Origin: an uncultured Oscillospiraceae bacterium
GTDB lineage: Bacteria > Bacillota > Clostridia > Oscillospirales > Oscillospiraceae
DNA length: 42,079 bases
Direction of reading: 5' to 3'
Assembly (NCBI GenBank): GCA_946546815.1
Contig: CAMNOL010000008.1
Location: 1-42,079, forward strand
Shown: in pieces, positions 15,539 to 22,302 of the stretch
How positions within the stretch are numbered: the first letter of the stretch is position 1
How the letters are laid out: each line of letters begins with the position of its first letter
Made by a program: the position numbers and the translations under genes
The notes under the pieces: generated by a model
Databases searched by the model: none
What the model saw: the letters and a program-made list of their open reading frames with translations, nothing else
What the model was told of the DNA's origin: nothing

Positions 15539-15970
15539 ATGGAGCAGGGCAGCCTGACGGAACAGCTGGTGCAGATGCACTTTTTGCGATGGAAGGAACT
15601 GACTTGCCTGAGCGGATCGGTTTTTGTTCAGGGCGAGGAGGCACTGCTGCTGTTTCTCAATCATTTTCGACGGCCGGTGCTGGCCGGAGAGTTGGCGGAC
15701 AAGCTGGGACTGACCAGCGGCCGGGTGGCAAACATCCTGAAGCGGCTGGAAGAAAAAGACCAGATCCGGCGCATTCCGGACGGAGAGGACCGGCGCAGGG
15801 TTTTTGTCAGCCTGACGGAGACAGGAAAAGCCCTGTCCGATGAGAAATATCAAAACCTGGTCCGGCAGCACCATGATCTGCTGGAGTTTCTGGGGGAAGA
15901 AAACGCCCGGGAGTTGCTCCGTCTGCTGGAGTGCTGTGTGGAGTATTGCCACCTGTCCCACGGCATATAG
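15539..15970 (+). CDS. MarR-family transcriptional regulator
   Basis: A 143-residue winged-helix regulator. ATG 15539 follows GAGGTGA. The DNA-binding part is residues 45-100 (LAGELADKLGLTSGRVANILKRLEEKDQIRRIPDGEDRRRVFVSLTETGKAL), with the wing arginines of the DxRR motif. The C-terminal dimerisation helices contain CCVEYCHLSH, whose clustered Cys and His residues could bind a metal or sense redox. It lies 97 bp upstream of feoB, so it may control ferrous iron uptake, as MarR-type regulators do in several Firmicutes feo operons. Effector unproven. Confidence 0.88.
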   Translation: MEQGSLTEQLVQMHFLRWKELTCLSGSVFVQGEEALLLFLNHFRRPVLAGELADKLGLTSGRVANILKRLEEKDQIRRIPDGEDRRRVFVSLTETGKALSDEKYQNLVRQHHDLLEFLGEENARELLRLLECCVEYCHLSHGI

Positions 15971-15973
15971 TGT

Positions 15974-16004
15974 GAAAAGAGGCATCCTGTGATGCTTTCT
16001 TTTC
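15974..16004 (+). terminator. Hairpin between marR and feoB, possible attenuator
   Basis: GAAAAGAGGCATC (15974-15986) pairs imperfectly with GATGCTTTCTTTTC (15991-16004), a T-rich right arm. It could partly end the marR transcript and so set the marR to feoB ratio. Confidence 0.5.
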
Positions 16005-16067
16005 CACCTGAATATCTTTCATTGAAATGTTTTAAGAGAAGAAGAAAAAACAAGAGGAGAGACACAT

Positions 16068-18410
16068 ATGACGCTGAAAGACCTGAAAATCGGCCAGTGC
16101 GCCCGCATTGACGCAGTGGGCGGCGAGGGAGCGCTGCGGCAGCACTTTCTGGACATGGGCGTGATTCCCGGCGCGGAGGCCACGCTGGTCAAGCTGGCCC
16201 CCATGGGCGATCCCATGGAGCTGCGGATTCACGGCTACGAGCTGACGCTGCGCCTGGCAGATGCGGACCAGATTGCGGTGACTCTGATCCCGGAGCTGGC
16301 CCAGCCGGAGCACCGGAGGGGCGAGCGCAGAAGTCCGGCTCACCCCGGACTGGGTGAGGAGGGCAAGTTCCATCCCAAGGGGAGCGGCAACCCGCTGCCG
16401 GAGGGAACCAGACTGACCTTTGCGCTGGTGGGCAACCAGAACAGCGGCAAAACCACGCTGTTCAATCAGCTGACAGGCGCCAATCAGCATGTGGGCAACT
16501 TTCCCGGTGTGACAGTGGACCGGAAGGACGGCGCCATCCGGGGTCACAAGGAGACTTCTATCACGGACCTGCCTGGCATCTATTCCATGTCGCCCTATTC
16601 CAGCGAGGAGCTGGTCTCCCGGAACTTTGTGCTCCACGACAAGCCCAAGGGCATCATCAACATTGTGGACGCAACCAACATTGAGCGCAACCTGTACCTG
16701 ACCATGCAGCTGCTGGAGATGGAGATTCCCATGGTGGTTGCGCTGAATATGATGGACGAGGTCACCGGAAACGGGGGTTCTGTGGACGTCAACGAAATGG
16801 AGGCCGCGCTGGGAGTGCCGGTGGTGCCCATCTCCGCCGCAAAGAACCAGGGCATTGACGAGCTGGTGAATCACGCCCTCCATGTGGCATACTATCAGGA
16901 AAAGCCTCTGCGTCAGGACTTCTGCGACAGCACCGAGCAGGGCGGAGCGGTGCACCGCTGTCTCCATGCGGTGGGTCATCTCATCGAGGACCACGCCCAG
17001 CGGGTGGGGCTGCCCAAACGGTTCGCTGCCAGCAAGATCATTGAAGGGGACCAGCTGATCCTGAACCAGCTGGAGCTGGACCAGAACGAGCTGGAGACCT
17101 TGGAGCACATCGTCCTCCAGATGGAAAAAGAGCGCGGCCTGGACCGCAGCGCAGCCATTGCGGATATGCGCTTTTCCTTCATCCAGAAGGTCATCCACCA
17201 GTGCGTGGTCAAGCCCAGGGAGAGCAAGGAACACATCCGCAGCCAAAAGGTGGACAGGCTGCTCACCGGAAAGTACACCGCCATCCCCATGTTCATCCTT
17301 ATAATGGGACTGGTGTTCTTCCTGACCTTCAATCTGGTGGGACCGTGGCTGCAGGACCTGATGGCGGGGGCCATCGCCTGGTTTACCGGGTTGGTGGAGC
17401 GTCTGATGATTGCAGGCGGTGTCAACGAAGTGCTGAGGGGATTCATCATCAACGGCATCTTTGAGGGCGTGGGCAGTGTGCTCAGCTTCCTGCCGCTGAT
17501 TGTACTGCTGTTTTTCTTCCTGTCCCTTTTGGAAGACAGCGGATACATCGCCCGCGTTGCCTTTTTTATGGACAAGATCCTGAGAAAGATCGGCCTGTCC
17601 GGCCGGAGCATCGTTCCCATGCTGGTGGGCTTCGGCTGTTCGGTTCCTGCCGTTATGGCCACACGGACGCTGCCCAGTGAACGGGACCGCAAAATGACCA
17701 TCCTGCTGACGCCCTTTATGAGCTGTACCGCCAAGCTGCCCATCTATGGATTTTTCGCCACTGCGTTTTTCCCCCGTCACGCCGGCCTGATTACATTGGG
17801 GCTGTACCTGCTGGGGATTGCGGTGGGGATTCTGGTGGCCTTTCTCTACAAGGGCACGCTGTTCCGGGGGGAAGCAGTTCCCTTTGTCATGGAGCTGCCC
17901 AACTACCGGATGCCCAGTCCCCGCAGCGTGGCGCAGCTGCTGTGGGAGAAGGCGAAGGACTTCCTGCAGAAGGCGTTTTCCATCATCCTCATCGCCACGA
18001 TGGTGGTGTGGTTCCTTCAGAGCTTTGATCTTCATCTCCGCCTGGTAGAGGATTCCAGCCAGAGTATTCTGGCGATGGTTTCCGGCCTGCTGGTGCCTCT
18101 GTTCAAGCCGGTGGGGCTGGGAGACTGGCGCATCTGCACCTCTCTGCTCTCCGGATTCATGGCCAAGGAGAGCGTGGTTACCGTTCTAAAGGTGCTGTAT
18201 GCAGACGGCGTCAACGCTGCCATGAGCGGGCTGAGCGCTGCCTCTCTGCTGGTCTTCAGCCTGCTGTACACCCCCTGTGTGGCGGCAATCGCCTCCATCA
18301 AGCGGGAGCTGGGCGGCAAATGGGCCTTCGGCCTGGTGCTGTGGCAGTGCGGCATCGCGTGGGTTGCTGCGCTGATTGTGCGGATGATCGGAATGTTGCT
18401 GGGCTTCTGA
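16068..18410 (+). CDS. feoB: FeoA-FeoB fusion, ferrous iron transporter
   Basis: A 780-residue inner-membrane Fe(II) transporter with its SH3-like partner FeoA fused to the N-terminus. ATG 16068 follows AGAGGAGAG. Residues 1-75 are FeoA-like (LKIGQCARIDAVGGEGALRQHFLDMGVIPGAEATLV). Residues 76-115 are a charged linker. The G domain starts at about 117: G1 GNQNSGKT (122-129), G2 Thr in GVTVD, G3 DLPG (167-170), G4 NMMD, G5 ISAAK. The membrane part (about 400-780) has Gate motifs, with GCSVPAVMATRTL and CTAKLPIYGFFATAFF. FeoB usually stands beside separate FeoA; fusions occur in some anaerobes. A Cys-rich FeoB-associated protein and an HMA protein follow. Confidence 0.96.
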   Translation: MTLKDLKIGQCARIDAVGGEGALRQHFLDMGVIPGAEATLVKLAPMGDPMELRIHGYELTLRLADADQIAVTLIPELAQPEHRRGERRSPAHPGLGEEGKFHPKGSGNPLPEGTRLTFALVGNQNSGKTTLFNQLTGANQHVGNFPGVTVDRKDGAIRGHKETSITDLPGIYSMSPYSSEELVSRNFVLHDKPKGIINIVDATNIERNLYLTMQLLEMEIPMVVALNMMDEVTGNGGSVDVNEMEAALGVPVVPISAAKNQGIDELVNHALHVAYYQEKPLRQDFCDSTEQGGAVHRCLHAVGHLIEDHAQRVGLPKRFAASKIIEGDQLILNQLELDQNELETLEHIVLQMEKERGLDRSAAIADMRFSFIQKVIHQCVVKPRESKEHIRSQKVDRLLTGKYTAIPMFILIMGLVFFLTFNLVGPWLQDLMAGAIAWFTGLVERLMIAGGVNEVLRGFIINGIFEGVGSVLSFLPLIVLLFFFLSLLEDSGYIARVAFFMDKILRKIGLSGRSIVPMLVGFGCSVPAVMATRTLPSERDRKMTILLTPFMSCTAKLPIYGFFATAFFPRHAGLITLGLYLLGIAVGILVAFLYKGTLFRGEAVPFVMELPNYRMPSPRSVAQLLWEKAKDFLQKAFSIILIATMVVWFLQSFDLHLRLVEDSSQSILAMVSGLLVPLFKPVGLGDWRICTSLLSGFMAKESVVTVLKVLYADGVNAAMSGLSAASLLVFSLLYTPCVAAIASIKRELGGKWAFGLVLWQCGIAWVAALIVRMIGMLLGF

Positions 18411-18450
18411 CCGCTGCATCTGTCCGCAATCGTACGGCATTTTCTCAACA

Positions 18451-18557
18451 GCTGCAATCCTCGAAACCATTGCAGCAGCGCAGGAATGTCCAGAACTTGG
18501 CTGTCGCCGTTGACAGGCGTCGGCCTGCGCTCTCCGTCTTGCTCTGGACGTTCCTGC
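18451..18557 (+). repeat. Two tandem hairpins between feoB and the Cys-rich gene
   Basis: First GCTGCAAT (18451-18458) with ATTGCAGC (18469-18476). Then a 15-bp stem with one G-T pair joins 18480-18494 to 18543-18557 (GCAGGAAYGTCCAGA), with a small inner hairpin CTGTC/GACAG. No T tract follows. The 197-bp gap is otherwise empty. It could be a REP-like element, an RNase-processing site or an mRNA-stability structure. Confidence 0.6.
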
Positions 18558-18607
18558 ATCGCTTTCGTTGTCTCACTGTTTTTAAATTTTGCTCTAAGGT
18601 GAAAATA

Positions 18608-18805
18608 ATGTTGAATATCTGGGATATTATGTTAATTGCCGCTGTTGCAGTGATTTTTTTCTTCGCACTGCGCAAGACCATCTCTGACACCCGAAAGGGG
18701 AAGGGGTGTCTGAGCTGCGGCGGCAGCTGCGACAGCTGCTCCTCCCCGGTGTGCAAAGCCAGGAGGGAGGAGTTCAGAAGGCGCAAGAGAGAAGGAAACC
18801 TGTAA
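18608..18805 (+). CDS. FeoB-associated Cys-rich membrane protein
   Basis: A 65-residue protein. ATG 18608 follows AAGGTGA. Residues 3-22 form one membrane helix (NIWDIMLIAAVAVIFFFALR). A cytoplasmic tail follows with CLSCGGSCDSCSSPVC, five cysteines in a small loop, then a basic end. This is the usual pattern of FeoB-associated Cys-rich proteins, which probably help ferrous iron reach or leave FeoB, though the mechanism is not settled. It stops one base before the next gene, so the two are likely coupled. Confidence 0.88.
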   Translation: MLNIWDIMLIAAVAVIFFFALRKTISDTRKGKGCLSCGGSCDSCSSPVCKARREEFRRRKREGNL

Positions 18806-18806
18806 T

Positions 18807-19181
18807 ATGGCAAATGGAATCATTGCTGCGGCGCTGGCGGTGCTGATGGCCTGGGCGGTGCTGCGGGTTCGTCAGCGAGCCGCAAAGGGCAGCGCCTGCT
18901 GCGGGGAGCGGCAGGAGACGGTGAAAAAGACCGCCGTTTCAGACCGGAACAGATCCCATTATCCTTACACGGTGGAGATGCAGATCGGGGGCATGACCTG
19001 TCAGAACTGCGAGCGCCGGGTGGAAAATGGGCTGAACGCACTGGACGGGGTGTGGGCCTCGGTGAAACTGGACACCCACTCCGCACAGGTGCTGTGCAAG
19101 GAACTGCCGGACGAGCAAGCGCTGCGGCAGGCGGTCCGGGAGGCGGGCTATGTGGTCACCGGCTTTGCCCGGAAAAATTAA
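18807..19181 (+). CDS. Membrane-anchored HMA-domain protein
   Basis: A 124-residue protein. ATG 18807 is one base after the preceding stop, with AGAAGGA as ribosome site. Residues 3-20 form a hydrophobic anchor (NGIIAAALAVLMAWAVL). A basic linker carries CC at residues 31-32. Residues 55-122 are a heavy-metal-associated domain with the metal-binding loop GGMTCQNCERRVENGL. HMA domains bind Cu(I), Zn or similar soft metals. Its place at the end of a feo operon suggests metal handling linked to FeoB. Its TAA stop lies inside the terminal repeat of the element at 19178-19410, so the natural C-terminus may have been changed by insertion of that element. Confidence 0.85.
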   Translation: MANGIIAAALAVLMAWAVLRVRQRAAKGSACCGERQETVKKTAVSDRNRSHYPYTVEMQIGGMTCQNCERRVENGLNALDGVWASVKLDTHSAQVLCKELPDEQALRQAVREAGYVVTGFARKN

Positions 19182-19410
19182 GGCATCACCGCATAATAAG
19201 AACTTCGGCGCCTTGCGGTTTATTCTCCGCCAGATTGCGGTTCAAGGTGTGCATCTGATCGAACCGGGGCAACCTGCCACTGGCAGCTTGCCTGATTCCG
19301 GTTCGACAGCTTTCTTGAAATCCGCCAGGATTCCTGCGAAATCTTCGAACAATCTGGACGAAGAATACCCTCGCAATTCGCTCTTGTCCCATTATGCGGT
19401 GAAGCCCTAA
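19178..19410. mobile_element. MITE-like 233-bp palindromic element
   Basis: Ends are 20-bp inverted repeats with 18 of 20 matches: 19178-19197 (TTAAGGCATCACCGCATAAT) and 19391-19410. Similarity between the arms continues inward: the segment TTGCGG.TTATTCTCCG.CAGATTG at about 19213-19240 mirrors 19349-19376 on the other strand. The centre has a nested hairpin TCGAACCGG/CCGGTTCGA (about 19258-19312) with GGCAA.CTGCCA/TGGCAG.TTGCC inside. It has no reading frame of note and no transposase. It looks like a non-autonomous insertion or a large folded RNA. Confidence 0.65.
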
Positions 19411-19440
19411 AAAGAGACACCCGTGGGGCGTCTCTTTCAT
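19411..19440 (+). terminator. Intrinsic terminator, bidirectional
   Basis: AAAGAGAC (19411-19418) pairs with GTCTCTTT (19430-19437) around CCC/GGG. T runs exist on both strands, so it can serve the feo operon and the convergent SH3b gene. Confidence 0.7.
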
Positions 19441-19446
19441 AGGCTC

Positions 19447-19481
19447 AGCCTGCACCTGCAAAGCAGATGCAGGCTCTTTTT
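19447..19481 (+). terminator. Second intrinsic terminator
   Basis: AGCCTGCACCTG (19447-19458) pairs with CAGATGCAGGCT (19464-19475), followed by CTTTTTG. Confidence 0.8.
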
Positions 19482-19510
19482 GTCCGCTGCAATCAGTTCA
19501 GATGAGCGGC

Positions 19511-20272
19511 TTACTTCTTCTTCAGATACTTGTTGGAAACAAAGCCGGTGTGGGAATCCTTGTTCTTGTCAATGTAGACGGCCTTGTACCACTTTCCGTG
19601 GGAGGTATCGGTGACGGTAATGGCGGTACCCTTGGCCAGAGTAGTCACAATCTTGGAGCTTTTGGAGGCTCCGGAGCGCATATAGACGTTGCCGGTGGTG
19701 ATATAGGTGACAGCCTTTGCGGCGGCACCCTTCTTCTTCAGGTACTTGTTGGAAACATAGCCGGAGAAGGTCTTGCCCTTCTTGTTCTTATAGGTGGCCT
19801 TGTACCACTTTCCGTGGGAGGTGTTGGTGACGGTAATGGCGGTACCCTTGGTCAGAGTAGTCACAATCTTGGAGTTCTTGGAGGCTTTGGAGCGCATATA
19901 GACGTCGCCGGTGGTGATATAGGTGACGCCCTTTGCGGCGGCCTTCTTTTTTGTTTTCTTTTTCGCGTTCTTCTTCGTGTTCTTCTTCAGATACTTGTTG
20001 GAAACATATCCGGTGAAGGTCTTGCCCTTCTTGTTCTTATAGGTGGCCTTGTACCATTTTCCGTGGGAGGTGTTGGTAACGGTGATTTTTGTGCCCTTCT
20101 TCAGTGTGGTGATAGCGTCGGAGCTTTTCGAAGCCTTTGCGCGCATATAGACATCACCGGTGGTGATATAGGGCACGCCTGCCTTGGCAGCCAAGGCTGG
20201 CCTTGCCGGTACGGCAGTGAGAAACAGCAGCAGGGACAGCATACAGGCAAGCAGTCGTTTTGTTGTTTTCAT
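19511..20272 (-). CDS. Secreted protein with three SH3b domains
   Basis: A 253-residue exported protein. The ATG at 20272 follows AGAAGGAG. Residues 1-29 are a signal peptide (KTTKRLLACMLSLLLFLTAV...ALAA). Three bacterial SH3 (SH3b) repeats follow at about 33-96, 115-176 and 186-252, each with ITTGDVYMRSKASKNSKIV, a KGT.ITVTNTSHGKWYKATYKN stretch and GYVSNKYLKK. The linker after the first repeat is almost pure Lys/Asn/Ala/Thr. Very high Lys content gives a strongly basic protein that should bind cell-wall polymers. No enzyme domain is present, so it may act as a wall-binding or structural protein. The three DNA repeats are close enough for recombination. Confidence 0.85.
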   Translation of the reverse strand: MKTTKRLLACMLSLLLFLTAVPARPALAAKAGVPYITTGDVYMRAKASKSSDAITTLKKGTKITVTNTSHGKWYKATYKNKKGKTFTGYVSNKYLKKNTKKNAKKKTKKKAAAKGVTYITTGDVYMRSKASKNSKIVTTLTKGTAITVTNTSHGKWYKATYKNKKGKTFSGYVSNKYLKKKGAAAKAVTYITTGNVYMRSGASKSSKIVTTLAKGTAITVTDTSHGKWYKAVYIDKNKDSHTGFVSNKYLKKK

Positions 20273-20304
20273 AGCGAATTCTCCTTCTTTGCTACAGATT
20301 TTGA

Positions 20305-20321
20305 AAACGGTATTACCGTTT
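20305..20321. promoter_or_regulatory. Palindrome AAACGGTA-T-TACCGTTT
   Basis: A perfect 8-bp-arm palindrome in the 5-prime leader of the SH3b gene, about 8-24 bases after the predicted start of transcription. It looks like a repressor operator; the regulator is unknown. Confidence 0.55.
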
Positions 20322-20334
20322 CAAGTTAATAAAT

Positions 20335-20343
20335 ATTATAGCA
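20335..20343 (-). promoter_or_regulatory. Extended -10 promoter of the SH3b gene
   Basis: The minus strand reads TGC-TATAAT. I see no good -35, so recognition would rest on the extended -10. Confidence 0.6.
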
Positions 20344-20477
20344 TGAAGCGTCGGAGGAAAGATGAAATTTCTGTTAACAAATTTTATAAAAATACATGAC
20401 TAAAGAGAAAGGCAGCTGCCCAAGCCGCCAGCGCAACAGGCTGCCATGCCCACTTGACTGCTGTCATGCAATCTGAT

Positions 20478-20506
20478 TTGACAAGGTTTCTGAAAGAAGG
20501 TATAAT
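20478..20506 (+). promoter_or_regulatory. Perfect sigma-A promoter of the GH13 gene
   Basis: TTGACA (20478-20483), 17 bp, TATAAT (20501-20506). The leader of about 85 nt contains CCTCC (20565-20569), which can pair with the ribosome site GGAGG (20585-20589). Confidence 0.9.
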
Positions 20507-20597
20507 ACAAAAGCTTTCGTCTGAGAGACCGGTATCGGCGCCTCCATGGGCCGACTGAGAACCCCCTCCGGCGGAATGGATAAAGGAGGACGAGCAA

Positions 20598-22238
20598 ATG
20601 GAATATAAATGGTACGATGAAGGGATTTTCTACCATATTTATCCGCTGGGCCTGACCAGTGCGCCGAAGCAGAACGCCTACGACAAGGTGGAGCACCGGC
20701 TGAATGACCTGGATCCCTGGATCGACCATATCAAGGCGCTGGGCTGCAACGGTCTGTACATCGGGCCGCTGTTTGAGTCCGGCAGCCATGGCTATGACAC
20801 CACAGACTATAAAAAGCTGGACAGCCGTCTGGGCACCAACGAGGACCTGAAGCGCTTTGTGGCGCTGTGCCACAGCAAGGGCATCCGGGTGATCTTTGAC
20901 GGCGTATTTAACCATGTGGGACGGGATTTCTTTGCCTTTCAGGACCTGAAGCAGCACCGGGAGGGCTCCCGCTACCGGGACTGGTTCTGCAATGTGAACT
21001 TCTGGAACAACAACGAGTATAACGACGGCTTCTCCTATGACAACTGGGGTGGCTATAACCTGCTGGTCAAGCTGAACCAGCGCAATCCGGAGGTTCAGAA
21101 CTACATCCGGGAGGTCATTTTCTACTGGGTGCAGGAGTTTGATGTGGACGGACTGCGGCTGGATGCGGCGGACGTGCTGGACTTTGGATTCATGAATATG
21201 CTGCGCCGCACCGCCAATGAGGTCAAGGCGGATTTCTGGCTCATGGGCGAGGTAATCCACGGCGAGTACTCCCGTTGGGTGAACCAGGAGCATCTCCACT
21301 GCGTCACCAATTACCATCTGCATAAGGCGCTGTACTCCGGACACAATGACCACAACTATTTCGAGATCGCCCACACCGTCAAGCGCATTTATGATATGGA
21401 CCGCAGCCGTCCCGAGGGACTGAAGCTGTACAATTTTGTGGACAACCACGATGTGGAGCGGATTGCCACCAAGCTGCGCAACAAGGCGCACTTTGTGCCG
21501 GTGCATATTCTGCTGTACACGCTGCCCGGCGTGCCGTCCCTGTACTACGGCTCGGAGTTCGGAATTGAAGGACGAAAGGAGCGGGGGTCCGATGACTCTC
21601 TGCGCCCGGCGCTGAATCTGTCCGAGTTTAAGAACGCCATCCGGGACAACGGCTTTACCAGTCTGATCGCCCGGCTGGGTCAGGTCCGTCAGCGCAGCAT
21701 GGCGCTGAGCTGCGGCGATTACCGTCAGCTGCTGCTGACCACCAGGCAGTATGCCTTCTCCCGGAGCCTGAACGGGGAGACGGTGCTGGTGCTGGTCAAC
21801 AACGACGACGCACCCTTCCGTACCCGGCTGGGCGCTGAAGGTGAGTATGTGGGCGTGCTGACCGGCCAGAGGGTGCAGGCGGCAAGCGGTGCTGTTGAGG
21901 TGGAAGTGGAGGGGAACTCCGGCGAGATCTTCGTCCCCGCCAGCCTGATGATTGAGGGGGACTACCAGCCGAAGAAGTTTGTGGTTCCCGAAACGAAGCC
22001 TGCAGCCGGCCAGGAACAGGCTCCGGGGACTGTTCAAGCTCCGGAACAGGCCCCTGTGAAGATGGCGGAGAGTATCCCCGCCGGCAAGTCCTATGAGGAA
22101 ATGACGGTGGAGGAGCTGCAAAAGGTCATCTACGAGAAAATGAAGCAGAACGGCCCGGTCACCGACCGGATGTATCAGGATATCGTGAACAACGTGTACC
22201 ACGATTCCCTGGTGAACTGGGCGAAAAGCTTCCGTTAA
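20598..22238 (+). CDS. Cytoplasmic GH13 alpha-amylase-family enzyme (cyclomaltodextrinase-like)
   Basis: A 546-residue glycoside hydrolase family 13 enzyme without signal peptide, so it acts inside the cell on imported maltodextrins or storage glucan. ATG 20598 follows AAAGGAGG. GH13 conserved regions: DGVFNHVG (101-108), GLRLDAAD with nucleophile Asp189, MGEV with acid/base Glu218, and VDNHDVER with Asp285. It lacks the N-terminal domain common in neopullulanases and starts directly at the barrel (YDEGIFYHIYPLG). After the C-terminal beta domain (about residue 460) there is a Pro/Ala/Glu linker and a 60-residue helical tail (SYEEMTVEELQKVIYEKMKQ), which is unusual and may mediate assembly. 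It is a single-gene unit between a perfect promoter and a strong terminator. Confidence 0.9.
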   Translation: MEYKWYDEGIFYHIYPLGLTSAPKQNAYDKVEHRLNDLDPWIDHIKALGCNGLYIGPLFESGSHGYDTTDYKKLDSRLGTNEDLKRFVALCHSKGIRVIFDGVFNHVGRDFFAFQDLKQHREGSRYRDWFCNVNFWNNNEYNDGFSYDNWGGYNLLVKLNQRNPEVQNYIREVIFYWVQEFDVDGLRLDAADVLDFGFMNMLRRTANEVKADFWLMGEVIHGEYSRWVNQEHLHCVTNYHLHKALYSGHNDHNYFEIAHTVKRIYDMDRSRPEGLKLYNFVDNHDVERIATKLRNKAHFVPVHILLYTLPGVPSLYYGSEFGIEGRKERGSDDSLRPALNLSEFKNAIRDNGFTSLIARLGQVRQRSMALSCGDYRQLLLTTRQYAFSRSLNGETVLVLVNNDDAPFRTRLGAEGEYVGVLTGQRVQAASGAVEVEVEGNSGEIFVPASLMIEGDYQPKKFVVPETKPAAGQEQAPGTVQAPEQAPVKMAESIPAGKSYEEMTVEELQKVIYEKMKQNGPVTDRMYQDIVNNVYHDSLVNWAKSFR

Positions 22239-22257
22239 ACAACCAAATATGCAGTCA

Positions 22258-22291
22258 AACGGCCATGCGATCAGCGCATGGCCGTTGTTTT
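22258..22291 (+). terminator. Intrinsic terminator after the GH13 gene
   Basis: AACGGCCATGCG (22258-22269) pairs with CGCATGGCCGTT (22275-22286), then GTTTT. A perfect 12-bp stem. Confidence 0.88.
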
Positions 22292-22302
22292 GGGGATTTG
22301 CG

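Noticed and set aside
20509-20590. TPP-riboswitch-like words (CTGAGA, GGATAA) in the GH13 leader
   Set aside because: The required order and helices of a THI box are missing, and the gene is not linked to thiamine.
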